Shown here one piece after another: positions 55,259 to 64,000 of a stretch of DNA of 64,000 nucleotides; the first letter of the stretch is position 1, and the number at the start of each line of letters is the position of its first letter. Source of the stretch: Hyperoplus lanceolatus. Lineage: Eukaryota; Chordata; Actinopteri; Uranoscopiformes; Ammodytidae. Where the stretch lies: positions 20,038,501-20,102,500 of the forward strand of contig CM049408.1 in assembly GCA_026929865.2 (NCBI GenBank), in the 5' to 3' direction. Under the pieces are notes generated by a model. The model made no database searches. It was not told where the DNA came from and was given only the letters and a program-made list of their open reading frames with translations. Both the position numbers and the translations under genes were made by a program.

Positions 55259-56816
55259 CAGGGGTTGCGGTCTACGAAGGCTGCATTTGAAGACCGATTG
55301 CGTCATAGCGGCGCGTAAAGGCTTGTTCCATTAGCAAGGCTCCTTCATATGCGGCCGAAAAATGCAGCCTTCGTTTCACGGTTCTGAAGGCTGCAACAGA
55401 TTTTTCATTTCATTTAACTTTTATTTATCCTCGAGAGACCAATTGAGGGGTGACGCTCATTTACAAAGAGGTCGAGATCAAACAAATTCAAAGGAAAAAC
55501 AACAATACATAAACAATATTCAATGCAAATACATCAAATACACAACAACAGGTGAAGAGGAAAACAATTGAAACATATACACAGTGGTGAAGAGTGGCAG
55601 CAATTAAAATGAAATGGGTGAAAGTACAATATAGCCTAATTAAAACAGTTACAGGTAGAGTTTGGCAGATTTAAGATAGTTTGTTTAAATTGGTTAAGGA
55701 TATGAAGTTATTTGTTCCAGGAGTCAGGGGCACTGAAGCTAAAAGCTGTCTTTCCCAGCTCAGACCGGGCTTGTGGGACATAAAGCATAAGCATGTCAGT
55801 GGAGCGGGTCTGATAAAGCCCATCTGAAATTTGCAGCATTTCTGTTAAATAACGAGGAAGCTTCCCGGTCAAGGCTTTGTAAATAAAAATGTGCCAATGT
55901 GCGTCACGTCTCTCTTTAAGGGAGGACCACCCAACCTTTTCATATAAAAGACAATGGTGTGTGTCATAAGCATCTCCTGTAATGAACCTTAAAGCAGAGT
56001 GAAAAACAGAGTCCAGGAGTTTAAGACATGAATGTGATGCATGCCGGTAAACCACATCACCGTAATCAAGGACAGACATGAAAACTGCCTCAATAATCCT
56101 TTTCCTACTAAATAAAGGGAAGGTGGTTTTGTTCCTATAAAAATAGCCAATTTTTTGTCGTAGTCGACAAACAAGATTTTTTTATATGAAAATTAAAAGA
56201 GTTTATCATCTAACCAGATGCCGAGATATTTGTACTCTGTGACTCTTCCAATTAAAAATCCATTCTTTGTAAAAATATTAAAATCATTCAAATTTGTAGT
56301 TCTTGCTCTGGAGAAACACATATATTTGGTTTTTTCTGTATTTAGAACCAGCCTGAGGTCCACTAGACAGTCCTGCAGGGTGTTAAAAGAGCTTTGTAGG
56401 TTCTGAATAGATTGGTGCACCGAATCGGAAATGCATCCAGATGGATCCTTACATATCCCAAGATTCATTGCGTTTTTTTCATAGATAAAAAATAACAAAA
56501 CAGCAACGTGTTGCTCCATCTTCTTAACTTTTATCTTCCTTTCTTTTTTTCTTGTACTTTTTTTGCTTTTCGTCTGGTAGGCAACATTTTTTATTTTTTC
56601 CTCCGTTGACAAGGCTGTTTCCGTTGGCAGCAATCAGGGTTGCTAGGCAGCACAGGAGCGGCAAGTCGTCACGCAAGGTAACGGCTTGTTACGCAAACCG
56701 GAAATGCTCGTAAACGGAGACCTGCGGAGACCGTCTCGTTTAACAACGCTCTTTCGGCCTTCAAATCGGCCTTCACAGGCTATAGCCTTCATAGACCGCG
56801 TAGACCGCATCCTCTG
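55259..56816. mobile_element. Candidate TIR element interrupted by a LINE fragment
   Basis: The left end CAGGGGTTGCGGTCTACGAA and the right end, inverse CAGAGGATGCGGTCTACGCG, form imperfect terminal repeats. gaaggct follows on both sides. The middle, about 55400-56480, is a minus-strand LINE piece. No convincing target duplication was found, so the superfamily is not assigned. Confidence 0.45.
55400..56480 (-). pseudogene. 5'-truncated CR1/L2/Rex-like LINE reverse transcriptase fragment
   Basis: On the minus strand, broken frames carry the end of a reverse transcriptase ORF2. One frame (about 56456-56193) has SDSVHQSIQNLQSSFNTLQD and VLNTEKTKYMCFSR and ends RVTEYKYLGIWLDDKL. A shifted frame (56079-55708) has VLDYGDVVY, ALRFITGDAYDTHHCLLYE, YKALTGKLPRYL and AFSFSAPDSWNK. 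The catalytic YADD part and everything upstream are missing, and at least one frameshift separates the two parts. The 3' end reads AATAAAAGTTAAATGAAATG, a short A-rich tail repeat typical of this LINE group. It is a dead copy sitting between the two terminal repeats described above. Confidence 0.8.
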
Positions 56817-56976
56817 GATTGGGATATAGCTGATGTGTCTGCTGTGTGTGTCCCGCTCGCCAATGCAAGTTTTGGTCGCAGCAGCCAATCAAATCTGAGG
56901 GAGGCGGTGTTTAGTCTTCCTTCATGCTCAGAGCTCACTGTGGCCTTCAGTGCGGGCACGTATTTGCCGCCAGCAT

Positions 56977-58453
56977 CAGTGTTGTGCCTGAACGCGTTCA
57001 ATGAATGTTCGTTCATGAACTCGTTCATATTGGGGGCGAACGTGAACTGAACGTATGTATTTCTGCCTCATGAACGTTTTTGCGAACGCGCTCATTCTGG
57101 CGTTTGAGAACGGCGCTCTTACAGTCCTTCAATCGTTCATCGAGTGCCAGATTTCCATAGAAAACCCCCGCTAAAAGACATCGTAAACAGCCCTTAATAT
57201 GTAGCTGAAAAACACCCAATCTGGCAACACATGCCACCACAGCGTCGCACCGCCGCTGCGTCATCAAAATGCGAAACACCGCGGGAAAAAAACAAAAACA
57301 AATTAATGCAGCAGGGCTTACTCAGACCCATGACTCAGACCATGGAACTAGCCTGAGGTTCTACCCATAGATAGTATAATAAAGTTCTACCTCTTCTTCG
57401 TATGATTGTTACCTACCTCAGATTGTGTTTGTGTATGTCAACACATCTTCTGGACTTTGTTGTCCTTGAGGGTTTTACTATTTTAAGTTGTAGGCTAATT
57501 TGTTTGTACAGTAGAACCTGTCTGGTATATTTTTCAGTATTGCTTTCTTTGAATGAAATTTCATGTGAATTGTTTCCAGGTTTGGAAAATTATAAGGTAA
57601 CACTTTATAATAACTATCCGTTGTAACTCGTTAATAGATCATTAGTAAACTCTTAATTAATGATTATTAATGATTTGTTAAGTGTTTGTTAGCAGTTTGT
57701 TAAGGATTTATAACAATGGTAGATAGTTAATAGCTTAACAATTGAATCAGTTCATCTGGGACGAGGCTGAACTAGGCTATAGACTATACACAGTGCATGG
57801 GCAACTGAGGGCAGCCCCATTTTCAAATATTTTTAAATAAACTCAATACACACTGTGCATGCCATGGACTTGAACGTGACGTGATCAGTTAATCTCGGAT
57901 TACCTCCCAGATGAAACTGATTCAATTATTAAGCTATTAACTATCTACCATTGTTATAAATCCTTAACAAACTGCTAACAAACACTTAACAAATCATTAA
58001 TAATCATTAATTAAGAGTTTACTAATGATCTCTTAACGAGTTACAACGGATAGTTATTATAAAGTGTTACCAATTATAAAAATGGAAAAACATTTGCACC
58101 TTAACCGTTTTTGTTTGATTAATTCTTCATTAAAAAGACCATCAAACAGCAACTTTTTCCTCATGTTTTTGAGAATATACTGTAGGGGTAAAAGCTGCAG
58201 CTGGCTTCTAGTGTGGACTGAATGTTATTGAAATAATTTCTGTCTGGTTCTATATGGTTTGTGGCAATTATTTAGAAAAATAGCAGCCTGCAGCAACATA
58301 TTGAAAAAAAAGAACTATGAACTAGTTCATTTTTGAACTGTGAACTTAGTTCAGAATTTTTAATTATGAACTATGAATTGAACTATTTCATTTTAAAGTG
58401 TGTGAACTGAACTTTGAACTAGTTCACGTAGAAAAAGAACTTTCCCAACACTG
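56977..58453. mobile_element. Non-autonomous hAT element, 1477 bp, exact 8-bp target duplication
   Basis: The left terminus CAGTGTTGTGCCTGAACGCG and the right terminus, inverse CAGTGTTGGGAAAGTTCTTT, share the CAGTGTTG tip. Both flanks carry GCCAGCAT exactly (56969-56976 and 58454-58461). Subterminal regions are full of GTTCATGAAC and GAACTAGTTC-type palindromes, typical transposase-binding repeats of fish hATs. No transposase ORF exists. A 476-bp foldback MITE is inserted at 57596-58071. Confidence 0.9.
57596..58071. mobile_element. Foldback MITE nested in the hAT, 476 bp, exact 8-bp target duplication
   Basis: The ends GGTAACACTTTATAATAACT and its inverse begin two arms of about 165 bp that are near-perfect inverse copies. 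They surround a centre of about 140 bp. AATTATAA flanks both sides (57588-57595 and 58072-58079). The target length suggests a hAT-mobilised MITE. Confidence 0.9.
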
Positions 58454-58474
58454 GCCAGCATGATACAAATATGA

Positions 58475-58591
58475 TAACTTCTATATATTTGGTCCAAAAA
58501 ACTTCAAAATCAAGGATGCACACCTTCGTGCCAAGCCATATCCGGAAGCTCAGGCCGATTTGACTAAAAGTCAGAGAGATATGCGAGCCAA

Positions 58592-58622
<31 letters not shown>

Positions 58623-58765
58623 GTTTTCTTGCTTTATAGATAGATAGATAAGCCTGGTAGCTCTGAGTCGAATAGGTGATTTGAACTGTTTCACAACATT
58701 GGCGTGAGTGAGCAGGCGTCGTTATACATAGATAAGACATTTAGATAAGATAGATAAGACATTTT
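58475..58765. repeat. Dispersed-repeat tail with (GACA)n and (GATA)n
   Basis: The stretch gattgactaaaagtcagaga-like to atgcgagccaaagacagaca, followed by gagttttcttgctttatag and gata repeats, is a familiar fish repeat tail. The GACA run spans 58592-58622. Confidence 0.6.
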
Positions 58766-58866
58766 GACCATTTCGTGCTTCCGGCTTGCCGTGGGGTAAG
58801 ACCTATTACCGTGAGCAGCGGAGAATTCAGATTCACAACCTTAAAAATCTCTGAAAATCTTTGGAG

Positions 58867-59745
58867 ATGTCCAAAAAAGGGAAAAACACTGATAAGGGGA
58901 AGGAGGAAGACAAAGATTATGCGGAAGAGATGAAAAAACAGTTGGCAGACTTGATGAAAGAAATGAAAAGTGAGAGGGAGACGGAGCGAGCACTGCTGAA
59001 AAGTGAGAGGGAGACGGAGCGAGCACTGCTGAAAGCTGAGCTGGCTGGGATTATGGAAGAATGGATTGGGCGTTTTGATGCAAAAATTGAAGAAAAACTG
59101 ACTGCTGGTCTGAAGCCAATGTCGATCGAATTGAAGGAACTTCAAGCTGTGAATGTGAGGAAAGATCAGCTCTTGAAAGAGCTTGGAGATAAAATTGAAG
59201 ACCAAGATCAACAATCAAAAAACAGAGACGTGATAATGACAGGAATGGATATTAAACCTTGGTCGTATGCAGCTGCCATGAAGGGGGATGATGAGGGAGA
59301 TACAAGGAATGTGTCGGTGGAAAACCAGGTTGAAAAGTTCCTGAGAAGCAAAGGCATTAGTCTGGATCTGGAGAACGTGGAGTCTTGTTTTCTTCTCCCG
59401 AAGGGAAAATTCGCCAATAAGCGTGCTGTCATTCTGAAATTTGTGAGTAGAAAGCATAAGATAAATCTGCTAAGTCAAGGCAAGAAGCTTAAAGGTGAAC
59501 AAATTGGAATGAGTGAAAACTTAACCAAGAGAAATGCTAACCTGGCCTACCAAGCGAGAGGGTTAAAAAAAGGTGGACGGGTCCAACAAACATGGACAAG
59601 AGATGGAAGAATCTTCATCAAAATGAATGGAGCTACACCCGAAGAAACCAAAGTTGTGCAAATCAGAACGGAGGAGGATCTGGTTCAATTCCGGAGGGAA
59701 GAGGACCTGATCAACCCAAGCAGCTTGAATGAGCAACACAACTGA
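58867..59745 (+). CDS. LINE ORF1 protein, 292 residues, intact
   Basis: The ORF encodes an RNA-binding ORF1p-type protein of a non-LTR retrotransposon. An N-terminal basic and coiled-coil part (about residues 1-95) has heptad-like ELKELQAVNVRKDQLLKEL. A C-terminal part includes NRDVIMTGMDI, a core with ESCFLLPKGKFANKRAVILK, FVSRKHKINLLSQGKKLKG and ENLTKRNANLAYQARGLKK, and an end with TWTRDGRIFIKMNGATPEE. This is the RRM-plus-CTD pattern of fish LINE ORF1 proteins. A perfect 33-bp tandem duplication gives two copies of KSERETERALL. The ATG at 58867 is preferred over an in-frame TTG six bases upstream. No stop or frameshift interrupts it. Whether it is expressed is unknown. Confidence 0.85.
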   Translation: MSKKGKNTDKGKEEDKDYAEEMKKQLADLMKEMKSERETERALLKSERETERALLKAELAGIMEEWIGRFDAKIEEKLTAGLKPMSIELKELQAVNVRKDQLLKELGDKIEDQDQQSKNRDVIMTGMDIKPWSYAAAMKGDDEGDTRNVSVENQVEKFLRSKGISLDLENVESCFLLPKGKFANKRAVILKFVSRKHKINLLSQGKKLKGEQIGMSENLTKRNANLAYQARGLKKGGRVQQTWTRDGRIFIKMNGATPEETKVVQIRTEEDLVQFRREEDLINPSSLNEQHN

Positions 59746-60148
59746 TGGGATAAATTATCATGATAGTCTGGAGTTATCAGCTAATCTTTACGAGGATCCT
59801 ACATCATCGGACCAAAATGACATTATTGACCCTGATAATCATTTCTACAATAGAGGGAAAAGAGACTGTCAGTATCATACAGAGGATCAATTCATCAGTT
59901 GCTTTCAATCAATTGGGAAATTGTCCATAATTCATTTTAATAGCAGAAGTCTCTACACAAATTTTTTGCATATTAAGGAATACTTACAGAAATTCTCCAA
60001 CCCATTCAACATCATTGCAGTGTCAGAAACATGGATTAAGGAAGGCAAATGCATGGACTTTGATCTTAAGGGTTATAAGTTATTAGCTAATCTTTACGAG
60101 GAACCTAGATTATCAGACCCAAATGACATTAAAGCATGGACAATTTGA
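59729..60148 (+). pseudogene. LINE ORF2 remnant: start of APE-type endonuclease only
   Basis: The ORF starts inside the end of ORF1 (overlap 59729-59745) and runs 139 residues. The region LSIIHFNSRSLYTNF to NIIAVSETWIKEG is the N-terminal part of an AP-endonuclease-like domain, with the Asn of HFN and the Glu of SETW at the expected catalytic places. After DFDLKGYKL the reading falls into a diverged repeat of the ORF2 N-terminus (LANLYEEP-LSDPNDI against LYEDP-SSDQNDI) and stops. The other catalytic residues and the reverse transcriptase are gone, so the product cannot support transposition. Confidence 0.8.
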
Positions 60149-60765
60149 ATTAAAGTTGGCATGGTCTTTGAATTAAAGGGATTTAAATGGTTTGTGTCAT
60201 AATATATGGTTTGAAATTGTAAATACAATGTGCTCTGCTATTGATAACCTAATGGAATGCGTGACTATTGAAATTTAAATGAAAGATACATGTTAATTAT
60301 CAGCTGTGTGTTCAGAACACCCGAGTTAAAATTGGATGACTTTCTCTGACTGAAGAATTTGTAAATACACTGCATGTTATGGGACTGTAGCCAAGGTCAG
60401 CAGACACACTGACTGTTTTGAATACTTTTGCAGAGGTGTTTAGGCTACTAGAGAAGAAATGGACAAGGCCATATCTGCATTGTCACAGGGAGAGAGGAAA
60501 ATAGAGACCTAAAATTATTTGTGTATTAGAATGAATCTTCTTAAAAAAAGAAAAAAAAAAGAAAAAAAAAAATGTGTTCTAACTGCAGTAGCTGTGTATC
60601 TGTGTATCTGAATCTTATGGCAGTGGGGGCGGGACTCGATAAGCCTTTGGCTTCTCCTGCTACCCTTCGGACGATAACACAAAGTAATATGTATGAATAT
60701 GCAATGTGAAAATTATGTATTATGTGTAATTGTCCGGAAGAATAATAATAAATAAATAAGCTATG

Positions 60766-61811
60766 CAGGGCTGTACGCTTGTGCTAGCAAGCAAAAACAA
60801 TCAGTAGCACAAAAATAAATTCAGTAGCACACAAAGTATGATCGAAAACTTGCATAACCTTAACCCATGCATTTCGCTCTAATTACCTTTTAGCCTGTCA
60901 TCTTGGTCTCATTTGACATTCTCAATTAATATCATATCCTAGTGTGTGCAGTAATAATTGTAGAAAAATTAATAGGGGTGCACTGATTGCAATTTAGACA
61001 AAAAAATCTAACCTGCCAATTGAAATTTTTTGCTGATTCAGAATTATTTCTCCCCATAAAATTAATATCTATATATTTTCTGTATATATACCATTATTAT
61101 ATTCATAATAATATTTTTTTTGTTACATGTCCTTCTGTTAATTAAAACAAAACTTTAAAACATTAAACATAGCCTATTAAATAAATAAGTAGGCCTATAC
61201 ATATTGGTAAAATTTGGAATAAGTTAAATAGGTTGTTGTGAATGTGTTGGGAGTAGTTCTTCAGTGGCTTATCAGTTATTTCAAACTTTGTTTAAAAAGA
61301 CTACTGTTCACTGCTCTCTGCAGCTGAAGCAGTTGATTTTCAAGCTAGCGCACTGCAGGGCTGTGAAGCGCTAACTTCTTGTTCTTACCGGCTTCAAAAT
61401 AAAAGTCAACTCACGTTTGACTAGTAACAGGCTTTTAATGTGAAGGCGCACAGGAAATGTTCTGTTTGCACACACGCTAACTTAACTGTGTGCCGTCTCC
61501 TTCCGGTTATTACCGTTGGTGAAGTGTATTAATCGCCGCACAAGCATAGGTACCGAGCACACATCTTTCACCAGCCAAAGTGGAGGGTGGACTCAATAAC
61601 TTACTTGCCTAAGACTACATTTACCAGAATTTGGAGAGTGTTAATGTAGAGCAATCTAAGCAGTGTTGTGCAGCACTCCTCTGTGTCTCAGACGGACAGC
61701 ATCTGCTCATTAGCAAGCTGTCGCACTCGTGCGAGTGGAATTGTATTCATCATCGCACGTGATCAATTTCAGTAGGAAATGCGATCAAAACTGTCGCACT
61801 GTACAGCCCTG
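60766..61811. mobile_element. DNA transposon with 5-bp target duplication, 1046 bp
   Basis: The left end CAGGGCTGTACGCTTGTGC and the right end, inverse CAGGGCTGTACAGTGCGACA, are terminal repeats. CTATG flanks both sides (60761-60765 and 61812-61816). A CAGGGC tip with five-base duplications recalls the hAT5-type group, but this is tentative. No transposase ORF is present. Confidence 0.7.
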
Positions 61812-62225
61812 CTATGGTTGAAAAAAAGTGTACAAATAAACGTCTGTGTCATGGCAAACTAGGGCAGTCATGTTTTAATAAGCGAAAAGTGAAATAACTG
61901 CTGGCACCTTCTTCAATAGGCCTACAACACTGACTTCCACTAAAGCAACGTCTCCCCCAAGCTCCTTAAAGTGACCACGCTGATCGCCATCTCCATAAGG
62001 TAACACACTGACTATGCAAAACTACCTCTTACAACCCCACTTCAATAATACTGCTCTAACCTATCCCTTTTAAGGACACATGCTGTGTCTCATGTTTCAC
62101 AAACAGCAGTCTTTGCTTTCTCTGTCTGTTCTTGTCCAATGGCTCTACCCTTTTTTATGGTCAACAGCTGTGATCAACCTCAAAAAAAGTTTTATTCATG
62201 GTATTCAGTAATTATTGTTATTAAA

Positions 62226-63026
62226 GGTGTGTTAGTCAACATTTCTGTGTGACAAAAGTGTAACAGGCCGTTACATACGCTATAAAATGAGATATTTCTA
62301 TTATAGCCGTTGCTCACTGTGGTTAGCTCATTTGAGGTGCCTCGGGTCGAGTGATCTATAGTGATTGATGTGTGGGCGCGCTCCCGACTTGGTTTCCTTC
62401 TTCAGCTAGGCTCTCGCTAGGTCAACATACTTTGGCAATAGAGCGTTGCGTTTACATGTAAAAGGAGACTGCTAGCAAAATAACGGCATCCTCATCAAGA
62501 CACACTCCAAGTCAGACTTCACGTAGGACAAAAAAGAGAATACTATCAGCTGAAACCCGCCAGGCGAAACGAGAATTGGACCGACGTCGGAAGTAAAGCA
62601 GAATAAAAATTGGCTGTGCATTTGAGCCCTGGGGGAGCTTCACTCTGTTTTGAAGCTAACACGAATGTGGCTTTCTTCCTGTTGGACAGGTAAGATAGCA
62701 CTATAGACAAAGCATTTGAAATGGTTATGTTTGTCAATAACTTTATATTGTGCTTTTCGCCATCTGTTACCTCAGGTTAGCCAGGTTAGCTTTCTTGCTA
62801 AGGCAGACAAACTGTTACTATGCATTCAAGCCTTGGGGGAGCTTCACTCTGTTTTGAAGTTAAAGTTATATATAAATATATATGACACAGATGTGGCTTT
62901 CTTCCTGTTGGACAGGTAAGATAGCACTACCGACAAAGCATGTGAAATAGTTATGTTCGTAAATAATTTTTATACTGGTTTTCACATTGTTTTTTGCAGT
63001 TAGCTTTCTTGCTAAGGCAGACAAAC
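62226..63026 (+). mobile_element. Repeat with duplicated exon-like unit
   Basis: The segment starts TTAAAGGTGTGTTAGTCAAC. It contains a basic reading (KKRILSAETRQAKRELDRRR, about 62530-62595) and then two tandem units (62617-62820 and 62821-63026). Each unit ends an exon-like stretch with NVAFFLLDR or DVAFFLLDR followed by the splice-donor-like CAGGTAAGAT. Such peptides are familiar to me from transposon-derived teleost proteins. Stops in the frame show it is decayed. A matching right terminus was not found. Confidence 0.45.
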
Positions 63027-63029
63027 AAA

Positions 63030-63883
63030 GTAGGCAAAATAAATAATTTTTGCTACGGTATAGCAATACACTATATTGGGTGGATATTTTCAGCTAAATC
63101 ATCCCGACCAATGGTGCCAATATGACTAGGAAATTGGGGTGCTTGTTGTTTGAAAATGACCTTGTTAGCTGATGTTTCAGGAAATCAACCCCAGATTGAT
63201 GAACGCTTAGTAGAGCTGCACTCTACCTACCGCTGATCCCCAGGACTTCCTACAAGAAAAAACACGATCTGTGGTGCACAGTTCATTTGTAAACAACAAA
63301 GTGTCATGTGTCAGCAACATTACAGAAAGTGCTGTTTTTATAAATATGATTGTAATTTATTTGCATTCTGAATATTATTTTATTTGCATTTCAGCTATTA
63401 ATGCAAAATCCACAGGAATGGCAATCCAGGGCCCAACCACATCTATACCTAGTAAACATTCTGGTCCTACTAGTGTCACTAGACGCTGGCTGAACGATTA
63501 GAACTTTCTGACCTTTCAGTCACATATGATCTGGCCTAATACATTATGTGTAATTTTTTAGTTTTAGAGGTGAATGTAGAAATAGAAATGTTATAGCAAT
63601 ATTTTCAATATGATACCTCTATATGACTGCATTGTGCAAACAGGCATACTGTATGTCTGAAGTTATCTTGAATTTTTTTTTCTTTGACCAATGTTCTGAT
63701 TTATGCTGGCTAGCGGTTTTCCCTCTCTCCTTCACTGTATGAAGCAATAATCTTCTTTGCTGCACTAGACTACTACGCCCCAATCACTGCCACCTGTACA
63801 GGTGAGCTCACTTATGTAACATCTTGTACAAATATGCCACCCAGTGTTCATAAACAACATCCAAAAACAGTCCATACTTACAC
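63030..63883. other. AT-rich DNA, nothing recognised
   Basis: No exon, RNA gene or repeat with boundaries is visible. A 76-codon ORF at 63271-63501 has no family motif. Confidence 0.5.
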
Positions 63884-64000
63884 ACAGTAAAAAGTGCTGG
63901 GTTAAAAAACAACCCAACATTAACCCAACTCCTGGGTCACTATTGGACAGAACACGTGCTGGGTTGAATTGACCCTAGGGCTGGGTTACAGTTTTTAACC
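63884..64000. mobile_element. CACTA/EnSpm-like terminus, cut by window end
   Basis: It starts CACAGTAAAAAGTGCTGGGT and continues with GGGTTAA, AACCCAAC and CTGGGTTG subterminal repeats. A CACWGTA tip and such repeats are typical of fish CACTA-type MITEs. The other end is outside the window. Confidence 0.65.

Larger units (their letters stand above)
58766..60760 (+). mobile_element. Internally deleted LINE with intact ORF1
   Basis: The element has a short 5' leader, ORF1 (58867-59745), an overlapping remnant of ORF2 (59729-60148), about 600 bp of non-coding sequence, and a 3' end ccttcggac to gtccggaag followed by AATAATAATAAATAAATAA. Nearly all of the endonuclease and the whole reverse transcriptase are absent. 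The exact 5' boundary and target duplication are not certain. Confidence 0.75.

Overview
The window is vertebrate nuclear DNA, almost certainly from a teleost fish and probably a percomorph. The evidence is intron-containing genes with GT-AG junctions, very dense CA/TG microsatellites, tRNA-derived SINEs, hAT, Tc1/mariner and TTAA-flanked MITEs, and CR1/L2-like LINE pieces. There is no prokaryotic, viral or CRISPR content, and I found no new multi-gene system.

Two host genes can be supported, both on the minus strand. The dominant one is spred1 (Sprouty-related EVH1 domain protein 1). Six coding exons run from 41163 (ATG) down to 9453 (stop) and join in phase at every junction into a predicted 466-residue protein with an EVH1 domain, a KIT-binding-like middle part and a Cys-rich SPR domain. 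Its 3'UTR probably continues to about 4835. Downstream on the same strand, the first two coding exons of fam98b (524 to 178) enter the window and the rest lies beyond position 1. SPRED1 followed by FAM98B in the same orientation is also the human 15q14 order, which supports both orthology calls. The two genes have unrelated roles: SPRED1 restrains RAS-MAPK signalling through neurofibromin, and FAM98B belongs to the tRNA ligase complex. They are neighbours, not an operon.

Layout: 1-524 fam98b 5' end; 525-4834 intergenic, with several DNA-transposon remnants; 4835-9452 likely spred1 3'UTR; 9453-41163 spred1 exons and introns; 41164 to about 42000 presumed spred1 promoter and 5'UTR; from there to 54 kb non-coding with scattered repeats; 54-64 kb a transposon-rich stretch. 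That last stretch holds an 8-bp-TSD hAT carrying a second 8-bp-TSD foldback MITE, a LINE with intact ORF1 and collapsed ORF2, a 1-kb element with a 5-bp TSD directly next to the LINE tail, a tandemly duplicated exon-like unit, and a CACTA-like end running off the window.

The most notable host-gene feature is an in-frame, repeat-encoded Gly/Ser/Pro insertion of about 41 residues inside the EVH1 domain (exon 2). It is followed by an apparently shortened linker between exons 5 and 6, with an ambiguous exon 5 donor. All family assignments rest on recognition of protein and repeat signatures by eye. No database search was possible.
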